DNA from: an uncultured Bacteroidales bacterium
Lineage (GTDB): Bacteria; Bacteroidota; Bacteroidia; Bacteroidales; Paludibacteraceae
Direction: 5' to 3'
Assembly: GCA_900319105.1 (NCBI GenBank)
Contig: ONND01000005.1
Coordinates: 84,207-148,206, forward strand
Length of the DNA stretch: 64,000 nucleotides
The translations under genes and the position numbers were made by a program. Positions within the stretch are counted from its first letter, which is position 1. Every line of letters starts with the position of its first letter. Below are positions 17,049-26,311 of the stretch, piece by piece. The notes under the pieces are model-generated. The model was not told where the DNA came from and made no database searches. It was given only the letters and a program-made list of their open reading frames with translations.

Positions 17049-18905
17049 TTACATTCTATCCGGCATTTCAATCCCCAAAAGTGCCATTGAGCTGCACAAA
17101 ACTTTCGCTACATTCTTAGCCAAAAGCAGACGAAGCGCACGTTTTGTTTCGTCGGGTTCATTGAGGATCGAGAGATCATGATAGAAGGAATTGAAGTCGC
17201 ACGCGAGGGCGTACGCGTAATTACATAAGATCGCGGGCGAGAAGTCCTCTCCGGCGGTGCGCACCGTAGCCGGATATTCACAGAGGCGCTGAATAAGGGC
17301 AAGTTCTTTGGAATCCAAAGAAAGACCGGCTGCGCCTGTAAAACCGCTAACGCTGACAGAAGACAGACCGTCCTTCGGACTGACAGACTTTCTCAGCACG
17401 GACTGAATACGGGCGTAGGTGTATTGAATGAAGGGCCCGGTGTTGCCGTTGAAATCGATCGACTCAGCGGGGTTGAAGAGCATGTTCTTACGCGGATCGA
17501 CCTTGAGGATGAAGTACTTGAGTGCACCGAGGCCTACCTTGCGGGCGATCTCATTCGCCTCTTCTTCGGTGATACCTTGAAGGGTATTGACTTTATCCTT
17601 ACTGATTTCGCGAGCATCCTCGATCATCTTATCCATCAGATCGTCGGCATCGACCACCGTTCCTTCGCGGGATTTCATCTTACCGTTCGGCAGTTCGACC
17701 ATGCCGTAGGAGAAATGCACGAGCTCCTTGCCGAAGGGGAAACCGAGGCGGTCGAGGAGGATAGAGAGCACCTTGAAATGGTACTCCTGTTCATTGCCGA
17801 CCACATAGACCATCTTGTCTATCGGATAGTCCTGGAAGCGTAGTTTGGCGGTTCCTATATCCTGGGTCATATAGACCGAAGTACCGTCCGAACGGAGCAG
17901 CAGTTTCTCGTCGAGACCATCCTTGGTCAGATCCGCCCACACGGAACCGTCCTCACGGCGGTAGAAAGCACCGGACGCCAGACCTTTCTCTACTTCGGAC
18001 TTACCTTCGAGGTATGTATTGGATTCGTAGTAGATCTTATCGAACGAAACGCCCATCCGTTTGTATGTCTCGTCAAAGCCGGCATAGACCCAACTATTCA
18101 TCTTCGCCCACAGGGCGCGCACCTCAGGATCGTTGGCTTCCCATTTACGGAGCATCTCCTGCGCTTCGAGCATCAGCGGTGCCTCGCGTTTGGCGGTCTC
18201 TTCGTCCTTACCGGCCGCCATAAGTTCAGAGATCTGTTTCTTGTACTCCTTATCGAAACGCACGTAATAGTCGCCGATCAAGTGATCACCTTTCTTACCG
18301 GAGGTCTCAGGCGTCTCACCATTTCCGTATTTGAGCCATGCGAGCATGGACTTGCATATATGAATACCGCGGTCGTTGACGATATTGGTTTTCACCACCT
18401 TCCATCCGTTCGCTTCCTGAATCTTTGCGATCGAATAGCCGAGCAAGTTATTGCGCACATGGCCGAGGTGAAGGGGCTTGTTGGTGTTCGGCGAACTGTA
18501 CTCCACCATCATCAGTGGGGAGCCTACCCCTTCCCCCTCCCTAAAGGGAAGGGCCTTGTCCGAGGGACGATCAAAACGGCCGTACTGCCCATCCGCGTCG
18601 ATTGCCTCTAACTGCTTGATCCAGAACGCATCGTCAATAACGAGGTTCAGAAAACCTTGCACAGCATTGAATTTAGCTATTAACTTTTGGCCGTTAGCCA
18701 TTAGCCATTCGCCTATCTCTGCCGCCACTTGTTGCGGTGCCTTGCGGGCTATCTTAACAAAGGGGAACACCACCAAGGTGATGTTTCCCTCAAACTCCGG
18801 ACGGGTCTTTTGCAGTTGGATCTGCTCGTCTGTTGCCTCTACAGCATAAAGCGACTTCACAGCCGCTTTTGCCAATTCATTTATTTGTTGTTCTAACGAA
18901 TTCAT
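17049..18905 (-). CDS. argS: Arginyl-tRNA synthetase with three repeat insertions
   Basis: A class I synthetase of 618 residues from ATG 18905 (usual length about 590-600). The N-terminal Add-1 domain is followed by the HIGH motif as NTNKPLHLGHVRNNL near residue 135. The KMSKS loop reads GKMKSREGTVVDADDLMD. The C-terminal DALR domain ends LLGIEMPDRM. Three segments are recognisable repeats read in frame: LMANGQKLIAKF (R3), SDKALPFREGEGVGSPLMM (R1, just before the active-site strand VEYSSPNTN) and KSVSPKDGLSSVSVSG (R6, before the DALR domain). The active-site motifs are intact, so the enzyme should be functional. An R5 word array lies between it and the next gene downstream. Confidence 0.96.
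   Translation of the reverse strand: MNSLEQQINELAKAAVKSLYAVEATDEQIQLQKTRPEFEGNITLVVFPFVKIARKAPQQVAAEIGEWLMANGQKLIAKFNAVQGFLNLVIDDAFWIKQLEAIDADGQYGRFDRPSDKALPFREGEGVGSPLMMVEYSSPNTNKPLHLGHVRNNLLGYSIAKIQEANGWKVVKTNIVNDRGIHICKSMLAWLKYGNGETPETSGKKGDHLIGDYYVRFDKEYKKQISELMAAGKDEETAKREAPLMLEAQEMLRKWEANDPEVRALWAKMNSWVYAGFDETYKRMGVSFDKIYYESNTYLEGKSEVEKGLASGAFYRREDGSVWADLTKDGLDEKLLLRSDGTSVYMTQDIGTAKLRFQDYPIDKMVYVVGNEQEYHFKVLSILLDRLGFPFGKELVHFSYGMVELPNGKMKSREGTVVDADDLMDKMIEDAREISKDKVNTLQGITEEEANEIARKVGLGALKYFILKVDPRKNMLFNPAESIDFNGNTGPFIQYTYARIQSVLRKSVSPKDGLSSVSVSGFTGAAGLSLDSKELALIQRLCEYPATVRTAGEDFSPAILCNYAYALACDFNSFYHDLSILNEPDETKRALRLLLAKNVAKVLCSSMALLGIEMPDRM
17341..17395. repeat. R6 copy in argS
   Basis: CGCTGACAGAAGACAGACCG, TCCTTCGGACTGACAGAC. 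A hairpin forms from GTCC/GGAC around TTC. The core of more than 30 bases is identical to the copy at 27978-28008. Read as SVSPKDGLSSVS. Confidence 0.85.
18517..18566. repeat. R1 copy in argS
   Basis: GGGGAGCCTACCCCTTCCCC, CTCCCTAAAGGGAAGGG, CCTTGTCCGAGGG. It is a palindromic core with longer flanks. Read as ALPFREGEGVGSP. Confidence 0.85.
18672..18711. repeat. R3 copy in argS
   Basis: TTTAGCTATTAACTTTTGG, CCGTTAGCCATTAGCCATTC. Read on the coding strand as MANGQKLIAKF. Confidence 0.7.
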
Positions 18906-18910
18906 AAAAA

Positions 18911-18945
18911 ACATTTACCATTTAGTCATTTACCATTTACAATTT
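18911..18945. repeat. R5 array at the argS start
   Basis: Words of CATTTACCATTT, TAGTCATTTACC and ATTTACAATTT fill the gap between the mannose synthase stop and the argS start. Confidence 0.75.
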
Positions 18946-19671
18946 GGGGTAATGACGGAACCAGGAACTGATTTTCAGACGAATCACACCAAAAAGTGCC
19001 TCCGAGAAGATACCACCGCTCATCTTACTGGTGCCTAATACACGATTGACGAACACGATCGGAACCTCAATGATCTTCGCGCCACATTTATAGGCCGTAT
19101 ATTTCATCTCTATCTGGAAAGCATAGCCTTTGAAACGGATCTTATCGAGTTCCATTGTCTCGAGTGTATGGCGCTTGTAACAAACGAATCCGGCAGTCGT
19201 GTCATGGATTTTCACACCCAGCACCGTACGTACGTATTTCGAAGCGAAATAGCTCATCAGCACGCGTCCCATCGGCCAGTTCACCACATTGACACCTGTC
19301 ACATAGCGGCTTCCTATCGCCAGATCTGCCCCTTCGTTGGCACATGCGTCGTACAGTTTGAGCAAGTCCTGCGGGTTGTGACTAAAATCGGCATCCATCT
19401 CGAATATATAATCGGCTTTATGCTCGATCGCCCATTGGAAACCGCATATATACGCGGTCCCGAGTCCTAACTTGCCGGAGCGCTCTACAAGGAACACGCG
19501 GTCTTTGTACTTACCCGCCATCAGTCCCTTGACGATGGTAGCGGTGCCGTCCGGCGAACCGTCGTCAATAACCAGCACATTGAACTCGATTGGCAGATCC
19601 ATTACCGCTTTAATGATTGCCTCGATGTTCTCTTTTTCGTTGTAAGTAGGAATAATAACTAATCGTTCCAT
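18937..19671 (-). CDS. Polyprenol monophosphomannose synthase
   Basis: A 244-residue family-2 glycosyltransferase of the dolichol/polyprenol-phosphate mannose synthase type, without membrane segments. RLVIIPTYNEKENIE at the N-terminus binds the nucleotide sugar. VLVIDDGSPDGTA and FEMDADFSHNPQDL give the DxD metal site. GSRYVTG, TTAGFVCYKR and GYAFQIEMKY are typical of the DPM1 branch. It makes lipid-linked mannose (or a related sugar) for use by GT-C enzymes such as the GT87 in this window. It lies between the metallo-hydrolase and argS on the minus strand, three bases from the former. Confidence 0.9.
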   Translation of the reverse strand: MERLVIIPTYNEKENIEAIIKAVMDLPIEFNVLVIDDGSPDGTATIVKGLMAGKYKDRVFLVERSGKLGLGTAYICGFQWAIEHKADYIFEMDADFSHNPQDLLKLYDACANEGADLAIGSRYVTGVNVVNWPMGRVLMSYFASKYVRTVLGVKIHDTTAGFVCYKRHTLETMELDKIRFKGYAFQIEMKYTAYKCGAKIIEVPIVFVNRVLGTSKMSGGIFSEALFGVIRLKISSWFRHYPKL

Positions 19672-19673
19672 AA

Positions 19674-20504
19674 CTATTGGGAAATTATCTTCTCATTCAA
19701 TTCGTACACAGGGCTGGGCGAAGTACGGTCAAGCGGCTTAAGGAATATATCCTGGCCGGGCATGATCTCTATCTCTTCCAGATAAGAAGCCACCGTGTCG
19801 TACGCCACTTCGGGACTATTGTTCTCCAGGGACAAGTGGCATAGCCATACATTTCGTAATTCAGGGTGCCAGTTGCGCTCAAGCAGTTCGCCGCACACAT
19901 CATTACTCTGGTGTCCGCGCGGACTCAGAATACGCTCCTTCAGATAGGTCGGATAAGGGCCATTGAGCAACATATGCTCGTCATGGTTCGCCTCGATCAC
20001 CAAATGGTTCGCCGTACGGATATACGCCTCCATCTCATCGTTCACCGACCCGCAGTCGGTCATCAGCACAAAGCGCTGGCCCAGATAGTCAATACAATAC
20101 CCCAAGCAATCCGTCGAGTCATGCTCAATACCAAAAGTATTGATACGCATTCCGAAGAGTTCCCACTCTTTGCCTTTCTCGAAATAACGGCGACTTGTAC
20201 GTAGTTTCTCCCGAACGCCGTAGTTGCGGTCAATGCCTTCGTGAATCTCCGCCGTCGTGTATATAGGAAGATGTACGCGCTCGCCCAAAGTGCCTACCGC
20301 ACGTATATGATCCGCATGATCGTGCGTCACAAGAACGCCCATGATATTGGGAAAATCCAAATCCATCTCACGCAGACATTTCTGGATCTGGCGTGCAGAG
20401 ATACCCGCATCAATCAGGATGCCCCGTTGATGCGTTCCCAAGTAGTAACAGTTGCCGCTACTACCGCTCGCAAAACTCCGAAATATAAGCGCGTTCTCGT
20501 CCAT
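19674..20504 (-). CDS. MBL-fold metallo-hydrolase (YycJ/WalJ type)
   Basis: A 276-residue metallo-beta-lactamase-fold protein. The N-terminus FRSFASGSSGNCYYLG and the metal motif THDHADH around residue 64 identify the YycJ/WalJ branch. FGIEHDSTDCLGY, MTDCGSVND and IEANHDEHML add further metal ligands. Members are thought to be single- or double-strand-specific 5' exonucleases linked to DNA repair or cell-wall coordination. It is first in the transcript with the mannose synthase and argS, under the promoter at 20521-20554, divergent from the sugar kinase. Confidence 0.88.
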   Translation of the reverse strand: MDENALIFRSFASGSSGNCYYLGTHQRGILIDAGISARQIQKCLREMDLDFPNIMGVLVTHDHADHIRAVGTLGERVHLPIYTTAEIHEGIDRNYGVREKLRTSRRYFEKGKEWELFGMRINTFGIEHDSTDCLGYCIDYLGQRFVLMTDCGSVNDEMEAYIRTANHLVIEANHDEHMLLNGPYPTYLKERILSPRGHQSNDVCGELLERNWHPELRNVWLCHLSLENNSPEVAYDTVASYLEEIEIMPGQDIFLKPLDRTSPSPVYELNEKIISQ

Positions 20505-20520
20505 ATTATCAATTCAGCCT

Positions 20521-20554
20521 GCAAAATTAGTGAAAATTTTCTAAATATCCAAAT
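20521..20554 (-). promoter_or_regulatory. Promoter of the MBL hydrolase operon
   Basis: Minus strand: TTTGGATAT, A/T tract, ACTAATTTTGCAGG, 16 bases before ATG 20504. Confidence 0.7.
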
Positions 20555-20580
20555 AATTCGACAAAAATTCCCGAAAATTT

Positions 20581-20613
20581 TTGATATATGCAAAAAAAAG
20601 TGTATCTTTGCGG
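20581..20613 (+). promoter_or_regulatory. Promoter of the sugar kinase
   Basis: TTGATATATG, A-tract, GTGTATCTTTGCGG. It shows that the longer frame from 20581 is not the real start. Confidence 0.75.
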
Positions 20614-20634
20614 CGGATTTTGACATTTAAGACT

Positions 20635-21495
20635 ATGATTTTAATTGCAGACAGCGGAAGTACCAAGGTCCATTGGTGTTTAGTGACAGCGAGCGGACAA
20701 TGCTCGGATGTCTATACCGATGGAATCAACCCGCTTTTTCAAACCACGATCGCGATGCAGAATAGCATCAGTAACCAACTTCTCCCGCAGATAGCTCCGC
20801 TTCTTTGGGCAGGCACCCTGACGCATGTGTTTTTCTACGGAGCCGGCTGCACGCCCGAGAAGAAAGTGTTTGTCCAAAAAGCTCTTGAAGCCGTTTTCAA
20901 AAAAGCCGAAGTGAGTGTTGAGTCGGATATGCTCGGTGCGGCACGGGGTCTGCTTGGTCATAACGCCGGTGTGGCATGTATCTTGGGCACCGGTAGCGGC
21001 AGTTGCTACTATGACGGTCATGCGATTGACTGGTGTGTTCCTTCTCTGGGATATATCCTCGGCGATGAAGGTTCTGCCGCCGTACTGGGTAAACGCTTGG
21101 TGGGCGACCTGCTCAAAAACCAGTTGGGCGATGACCTCAAAGAAGCGTTCTTCCGAGAATATGAGACCTCCATGGCGGATATTATCGAAAAAGTATATCG
21201 CCAGCCTTTTCCAAACCGCTTCCTTGCCAAACTATCAAAGTTCTGCGCGGACCATATAGAGGACAAACGAATCCACGACCTCGTCTATGACCATTTTGTG
21301 CAGTTCATCCGTCGCAATTTGGTGCAATACCAAGCTTCCGCGCCTATCGGCTATGTCGGTTCGATTGCCTATTACTACAAGCCTATTTTAGAGGAAGCCA
21401 TGAAGGCGGAAGGCCTGCCTCTCGGCACCATTCTCAAAGACCCCATTGAGGGACTCAAAGAATACCATAAAGATGCAATAATTCCTACAACATAA
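20635..21495 (+). CDS. BadF/BcrA-family kinase, probably N-acetylglucosamine kinase
   Basis: A 286-residue ASKHA-fold kinase. The phosphate-1 loop is ILIADSGSTKVHW (residues 2-14). The phosphate-2 and adenosine regions are VACILGTGSGSCYYDG and LGYILGDEGSAAVLGKRL. In Bacteroidales this family is annotated as N-acetylglucosamine kinase-like. It would phosphorylate amino sugars recovered from peptidoglycan or host glycans. The ATG at 20635 is placed by the promoter at 20581-20613. It is apparently transcribed alone; a second promoter follows at 21535. Confidence 0.85.
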   Translation: MILIADSGSTKVHWCLVTASGQCSDVYTDGINPLFQTTIAMQNSISNQLLPQIAPLLWAGTLTHVFFYGAGCTPEKKVFVQKALEAVFKKAEVSVESDMLGAARGLLGHNAGVACILGTGSGSCYYDGHAIDWCVPSLGYILGDEGSAAVLGKRLVGDLLKNQLGDDLKEAFFREYETSMADIIEKVYRQPFPNRFLAKLSKFCADHIEDKRIHDLVYDHFVQFIRRNLVQYQASAPIGYVGSIAYYYKPILEEAMKAEGLPLGTILKDPIEGLKEYHKDAIIPTT

Positions 21496-21534
21496 AATTA
21501 TAAGCCAAAGTTATTATATTTTTTTGCAGAAAAT

Positions 21535-21568
21535 TTGCATATCTCAGAAATTTGTAGTACCTTTGCGG
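21535..21568 (+). promoter_or_regulatory. Promoter of the lipoprotein-BspA operon
   Basis: TTGCATATCTC, AGAAATTTGTA, GTACCTTTGCGGC, 63 bases before ATG 21632. Confidence 0.8.
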
Positions 21569-21631
21569 CTGAAAATTTGCGATTATAAAGTTGTCTATAT
21601 AATTAACTAACTTAAAAATCACATTATCATT

Positions 21632-22387
21632 ATGAAAAAATCATTTATCGGTCTCTTGACTCTCATCGTAGCCATGAGTTTCACTTCTTGTGTAAAAACG
21701 TACTACCAAGTAAGTACTACCAAAGCTGTCAATCCCGGGCAATTTGCTTCCGTAAAAGATGGCTATGTGTATGAAGACAGCAACGTAAAAATCATGCTGG
21801 ATATGTGGGACGAAAACGGAAAAAGCACCTTTGTTCTTGAAAACAAAACAGACAAGAACGTTTATCTGAATTGGGAAAAATCCTCCATTTCGCTTAATGA
21901 CACAACATATGCATTGAACGATTTGACCAATTACAACGTACAGCGCTTATCTAATTATTTGCTCATTCCGGCTCATAAAAACAGAAAATTCAGTTCCTAT
22001 GATATTGTAGATTCTATTTATCGCATTGAAGGACTGAAGGAGAAAGTAAGACGCTCCGAATCTATGTCGTTCGATGCCAACAAATCGCCGCTCACTTTGG
22101 GGTACCAAATTACCTATTGCATTGATCAGCAGCAAGGCGAACAAACTATCAATCTTGATTTCTATGTAGCCCAAATTACCAACTATGCGACAAAATCATT
22201 CTACAAGAAAGAAAAAGTTAACAAAATCGTTAACGGAAAAGTAAAGACAGTAAAGAACTACGTATATGCTGTATCCCCAAAGAACGGATTCTTTGTAGCA
22301 TACACTCCTATAAAGAACGATATTTGGCTGAGAAAATGGTACTCTGCGAAGGGAAAGAAGTATTATAAATTTGAAATCAAGCAATAA
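21632..22387 (+). CDS. Lipoprotein of unknown function
   Basis: A 251-residue lipoprotein: MKKSFIGLLTLIVAMSF, lipobox FTSC with Cys 20. The mature part is beta-rich (YYQVSTTKAVNPGQFASV, VKIMLDMWDENGKSTFVLEN, ADN-free), with LDFYVAQITNYATKSFY near the end and a basic C-terminus (WYSAKGKKYYKFEIKQ). Bacteroidales genomes carry similar lipoproteins with an N-terminal strand segment that compares a value and its printed precision, but I do not assign a family. It is AT-richer than its neighbours. The BspA-type gene starts three bases after it, so the two are co-transcribed. Confidence 0.7.
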   Translation: MKKSFIGLLTLIVAMSFTSCVKTYYQVSTTKAVNPGQFASVKDGYVYEDSNVKIMLDMWDENGKSTFVLENKTDKNVYLNWEKSSISLNDTTYALNDLTNYNVQRLSNYLLIPAHKNRKFSSYDIVDSIYRIEGLKEKVRRSESMSFDANKSPLTLGYQITYCIDQQQGEQTINLDFYVAQITNYATKSFYKKEKVNKIVNGKVKTVKNYVYAVSPKNGFFVAYTPIKNDIWLRKWYSAKGKKYYKFEIKQ

Positions 22388-22390
22388 CCC

Positions 22391-23836
22391 ATGACTCATT
22401 TTTGTAAAAAAATCTATCTATTAGCGGCCGCACTTTGTACGGTCGCTAATATGGTTGCGGCCAAGTATGACATACGCATTGATGGTGTTTACTATGCGCT
22501 GCAAACAGATGGAAAAGCTATCGTTGTAGCCGGAGATGAAAAATACACCGGCATTGTAACGATCCCTGACGTTATTGAATGTGCAGCAGGAGACTATCCT
22601 GTAACATCTATTGCGGACAGAGCCTTTGCCGGTTGCAAGGAGTTGAAAGAAATCAATTATGGCACTTCTATCACAACGATAGGCAATCATGCTTTTCACG
22701 GTTGTGAAGGATTGACTCACTTCACTATCTTACCGGGCATCACTTTTATCGACCATTCCGCATTCGAGAACACAGGATTAACAGAAATCGTTATTCCCCA
22801 ATCGATAGCCAATATCGGGAATGCGGTCTGGAAAGGATGCAAAGCGCTGCGCAGTGCTTCAATAGAGAACAAACTTATCGGTGAAGAACAATTTGCCAAC
22901 TGCATTTCGTTGGACTCTGCTATTATCTCGGAGAATGTTACTTCCATTAAAAAGAAAGCTTTCTCGCGATGCATTGAACTAAAAACCATAGCCATTCCTG
23001 CGAGCGTAGAAAAAATCGAACAGGAGGTTTTTACGGCTTGTGAAAAACTACAATCCGCAGTTATTCTAAACAGAACGATTGGAAGCAAACAATTCGTAGG
23101 ATGCAAAATGCTGAATCAAATCACCCTATCTGAGGCATTGGCTTCCATTGAAGAAAAAGCCTTTAATGGTTGTCTCGCTATAACAGAGTTTCGCTCACCG
23201 GCTGGGCTGCAGATTATAGGAGATGAAGCATTTATGGCTTGCAGTGGTCTAAAGACGGTAGAACTGGGAGTAACACTAACGCACGTTGGGAAAAAAGCAT
23301 TTAGTGGCACTGCTATAGAGCAAATAAAAATTCCCGCTAACATCAAGACATTTGGAAATGCCACTTTCCAAAACTGCAAAAGCTTGCAAAGCGTTGAATT
23401 GGAAAACGCTTGTTTGAGCGAAGGAGAGTTCCAAGGTTGCGATAAACTACAACAAGTGTCATTACATGTGCAGACATATCGTATTCCGAAGAATGCCTTT
23501 AATGGTTGCACTTCCTTGATCAGCATTCCGTTCCCGCAAGGGATGGCTGTGGTAGAGAATAATGCTTTCCATGCTTGCAAAAGTTTGGAAGAGATAACCC
23601 TTCCGGCATCTATTGAACAAATTGCTAATGGAGCTTTCTCCGGATGTTCCACACTCAAACATATTCGCTGTTATGCCGTGCAAGTACCGCAGACGAGCAG
23701 TAATGCCTTCTCCGGTATTTCTAAAGAGGGGCTGCGGATTGAAGTTCCGGCTGAATCCGTTGAACCATATAAATTAGCTGCAGGATGGAAAGCTTTACAG
23801 CCCAAAGAGGGACAGGTTTTCTTTCCTATTGAGTGA
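22391..23836 (+). CDS. BspA-type leucine-rich-repeat surface protein (481 aa)
   Basis: A secreted LRR_5 protein. The signal peptide is [20 protein letters not shown], ending near VAA-KYD. From residue 65 to 460 there are at least ten LRR_5 units with the repeating 'aF.gC..L..i.lp..i..I...' pattern ([52 protein letters not shown] read as [22 protein letters not shown]). A C-terminal cap has [14 protein letters not shown]. It is a likely surface adhesin. Unlike the LRR protein at the left edge its repeats are regular. No sorting domain is obvious at the C-terminus. Confidence 0.88.
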   Translation: MTHFCKKIYLLAAALCTVANMVAAKYDIRIDGVYYALQTDGKAIVVAGDEKYTGIVTIPDVIECAAGDYPVTSIADRAFAGCKELKEINYGTSITTIGNHAFHGCEGLTHFTILPGITFIDHSAFENTGLTEIVIPQSIANIGNAVWKGCKALRSASIENKLIGEEQFANCISLDSAIISENVTSIKKKAFSRCIELKTIAIPASVEKIEQEVFTACEKLQSAVILNRTIGSKQFVGCKMLNQITLSEALASIEEKAFNGCLAITEFRSPAGLQIIGDEAFMACSGLKTVELGVTLTHVGKKAFSGTAIEQIKIPANIKTFGNATFQNCKSLQSVELENACLSEGEFQGCDKLQQVSLHVQTYRIPKNAFNGCTSLISIPFPQGMAVVENNAFHACKSLEEITLPASIEQIANGAFSGCSTLKHIRCYAVQVPQTSSNAFSGISKEGLRIEVPAESVEPYKLAAGWKALQPKEGQVFFPIE

Positions 23837-23847
23837 CAAATAGCATT

Positions 23848-25275
23848 ATGATATCCACTTTTTATTTACCGGGCAGAGTATGCTCGACGAAGGCGATCAA
23901 AGAAATAGCAGAAAAAGCCTCAGCGCAGTACACGATGATCTGTCTCAAGCCCGACATCGAATGGGTGTATTTGGGACAAGAGCGAATGATCCAAGTACTG
24001 GAAATGACCGGCGCAACGATGGTCTATGCCGATCATTTCAATAAAGTACAAAGGGACCATGTACAAAGTACAAAGGAAGAGTTATGGGACATTTCCGAAG
24101 CTCCGGTCATTGACTACCAAATAGGTGCGTTGCGCGATGACTTCGATTTCGGTGCGGTACTGCTGTGGGACACCCAAAAACTGAAATCCATTGTCTCACA
24201 GATGGACACCGAGTATGAGTTCGGCGGATTGTACGACTTGCGATTGAGAGCCACGGAAAGTGACCAAGGGACAAAGGACCAAGTACCATTAGTCCATATT
24301 CCCGAATACCTCTATTATGAGGTAGAAAACGACACCCGTAAGTCCGGAGAGAAACTCTTCGACTATGTCGATCCGCGCAACAGAGCTGTTCAGATAGAGA
24401 TGGAAGCGTGTGTTACGGCGCACCTCAAGCGCATTGGAGCTTACCTCCAACCCGGCGAGTACAAGACTCTTCCTCAAGCCGGAGAATACCCTGTAACGGC
24501 AAGTGTTATCATTCCTTGCAAGAACCGTGTTAAGACCATCGCCGATGCCATTCATTCGGCTCTGAGCCAAAAAGTGCGCGCTCCCTACTCCTTCAATGTT
24601 ATCGTGGTCGATGATAACTCCACCGATGGTACCGCTCAGAAAATACAAGAATTGATGAATGGTGACGCTTCGCTTAATGGTGCGAATGGTGAATTGATTT
24701 ATATTGTCCAGGACAAGACCTGGCATGCGATCGGCGGCAACTGGAACGTGGCGATTCATGACCCGCGGTGCGGCAAGTATGCCATTCAGTTGGATAGCGA
24801 CGATACCTATTTCGACGAGAACACCGTGCAGAAATTCATCGACACCTTCGCCGGTTTAGACCCGGAGCAAGACAGCCATGCGACGCCTAAGTACGGCATG
24901 GTCATCGGTACGTATCAATTAACCAACATGGCCGGTGAGATCTTGCCTCCGGGCGTGATTGACCACCGCGAGTGGACGGACGATAACGGACGTAACAACG
25001 CTCTCCGCATCAACGGTTTAGGTGCTCCGCGTGGCTTCTATGTGCCACTCCTGCGAACGATAAATTACCCGACAACGAAGTACGGCGAGGACTATGCTGT
25101 TGGTTTGCGCATCAGTCGTGACTATCCTATCGGACGTATCTACGACGTCGTCTATAACTGCCGTCGATGGGAAGATAATTCCGATGCCAACTGCGACATA
25201 GTCGCCATGAACCGTAACAACTGGTACAAGGATCGCTTGCGCACTTTTGAACTCTTGGCTCGGATTAGGGGTTAG
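23848..25275 (+). CDS. Family-2 glycosyltransferase, two-domain, with R2 insertions
   Basis: A protein of 475 residues. The N-terminal part ([23 protein letters not shown]) and the GT2 domain from about residue 218 ([43 protein letters not shown]) form a combination conserved in Bacteroidales, usually next to the SpoIID gene found here. The GTG at 23833 overlaps the previous stop; I prefer the ATG at 23848. Two segments are R2 repeats where relatives, as I recall them, have short loops: [13 protein letters not shown] before APVIDYQ, and [10 protein letters not shown] before LVHIPEYLY. The biological acceptor is unknown. Confidence 0.8.
   Translation: MISTFYLPGRVCSTKAIKEIAEKASAQYTMICLKPDIEWVYLGQERMIQVLEMTGATMVYADHFNKVQRDHVQSTKEELWDISEAPVIDYQIGALRDDFDFGAVLLWDTQKLKSIVSQMDTEYEFGGLYDLRLRATESDQGTKDQVPLVHIPEYLYYEVENDTRKSGEKLFDYVDPRNRAVQIEMEACVTAHLKRIGAYLQPGEYKTLPQAGEYPVTASVIIPCKNRVKTIADAIHSALSQKVRAPYSFNVIVVDDNSTDGTAQKIQELMNGDASLNGANGELIYIVQDKTWHAIGGNWNVAIHDPRCGKYAIQLDSDDTYFDENTVQKFIDTFAGLDPEQDSHATPKYGMVIGTYQLTNMAGEILPPGVIDHREWTDDNGRNNALRINGLGAPRGFYVPLLRTINYPTTKYGEDYAVGLRISRDYPIGRIYDVVYNCRRWEDNSDANCDIVAMNRNNWYKDRLRTFELLARIRG
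24044..24077. repeat. R2 copy in the GT2 gene, first
   Basis: AGTACAAAGGGACCATG, TACAAAGTACAAAGG. Read as [11 protein letters not shown]. Confidence 0.85.
24259..24288. repeat. R2 copy in the GT2 gene, second
   Basis: AGTGACCAAGGGACAAAGG, ACCAAGTACCA. Read as [10 protein letters not shown]. Confidence 0.75.
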
Positions 25276-25282
25276 TGGATTA

Positions 25283-26311
25283 GTGAAGATTAAAGTAGGC
25301 ATATTAACTGCACCGCACATTGAGTTCGAACAGCGCGAAAAAACGTTCGTGTTGAAGAACGTGCGGATCGGTATCGGTTTCCACTGGGATCGTTATGAGG
25401 ACCAGGAGTTCGCTGGGGAATTGGAAATCCGCGACAACCCCGATGGTACACAAACCGCGATCAACACCATTGATTTGGAAGACTATCTCTGCTCGGTCAT
25501 CAGTTCAGAGATGAGTGCGAACAGTCCGATGGAGTTGCTCAAAGCCCACGCGGTCATCAGCCGCTCTTGGGCGATACGTGCCATGGAGCACCCGAATCAT
25601 GAGGGGTTTCATGTTTGTGCTGACGATCATTGCCAGCGGTACGAAGGACTGAGACGGATAAATGAGCGCGCCGTTGAAGCCGTCTGTGCAACCAAGGGAC
25701 AGGTGTTGGTAAGTACCAAGGGACTAAGTACCAAGGAAGAGATTTGCGACTGCCGGTATTATAAATGTTGCGGCGGACGAACCGAAGTATGGCGGACGTG
25801 CTGGGAAGATATAGACGTACCGTATATTCAGTCCGTTCCATGCGACTGGTGCAAATCTCCTTCGCCCCAAGTACTGCGTCTCGTGCTCAATGACTATGAC
25901 CAAGAGACCAAGGATTTTCGGGACTGGAAGGTCACCTATACTGCCGACGAACTGAGCGAGATCATTCGCACCAAGTCCGGTATCGATTTCGGAGAGATCA
26001 TCGGTCTTATTCCCCTCAAACGAGGTGCTTCTGGACGTATCTACGAACTGAAAATCGTAGGTACGAAACGCACCGAGGTCATCGGCAAAGAGTTAAAAAT
26101 ACGTCTTTGGCTATCGAAAAGCTGTCTCTATAGTTCCTGGTTTGAAGTGGAGCACGAGAACGGGGTATGGACGCTCATCGGCCATGGTTGGGGTCACGGC
26201 GCAGGGTTGTGCCAGATCGGTGCTGCCGTGATGGCAAGCGAAGGTAAGACGTACGAAGAAATTCTACAATACTACTATCATGGTGCAAGACTTGGCGTTG
26301 CAGCGCAATAA
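25283..26311 (+). CDS. SpoIID/LytB-domain protein
   Basis: A cytoplasmic-looking SpoIID/LytB-domain protein of 342 residues from a GTG at 25283 (KIKVGILTAPHIEFE is the conserved start). The domain body is EDYLCSVISSEMSANSP, LKAHAVISRSWAIRAM and the C-terminal GHGWGHGAGLCQIGA. SpoIID proteins of endospore formers cut peptidoglycan glycan strands; in Bacteroidales this family lacks a signal peptide and its role is open. The ICDCRYYKCCGGRTE segment holds a conserved Cys group. The STKGLSTKEE before it is an R2 repeat. The start lies in an array of GGATTAG words, and the end overlaps the methyltransferase by 32 bases. Confidence 0.82.
   Translation: MKIKVGILTAPHIEFEQREKTFVLKNVRIGIGFHWDRYEDQEFAGELEIRDNPDGTQTAINTIDLEDYLCSVISSEMSANSPMELLKAHAVISRSWAIRAMEHPNHEGFHVCADDHCQRYEGLRRINERAVEAVCATKGQVLVSTKGLSTKEEICDCRYYKCCGGRTEVWRTCWEDIDVPYIQSVPCDWCKSPSPQVLRLVLNDYDQETKDFRDWKVTYTADELSEIIRTKSGIDFGEIIGLIPLKRGASGRIYELKIVGTKRTEVIGKELKIRLWLSKSCLYSSWFEVEHENGVWTLIGHGWGHGAGLCQIGAAVMASEGKTYEEILQYYYHGARLGVAAQ
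25711..25738. repeat. R2 copy in the SpoIID gene
   Basis: AAGTACCAAGGGACT, AAGTACCAAGG. Read as STKGLSTKE. Confidence 0.8.
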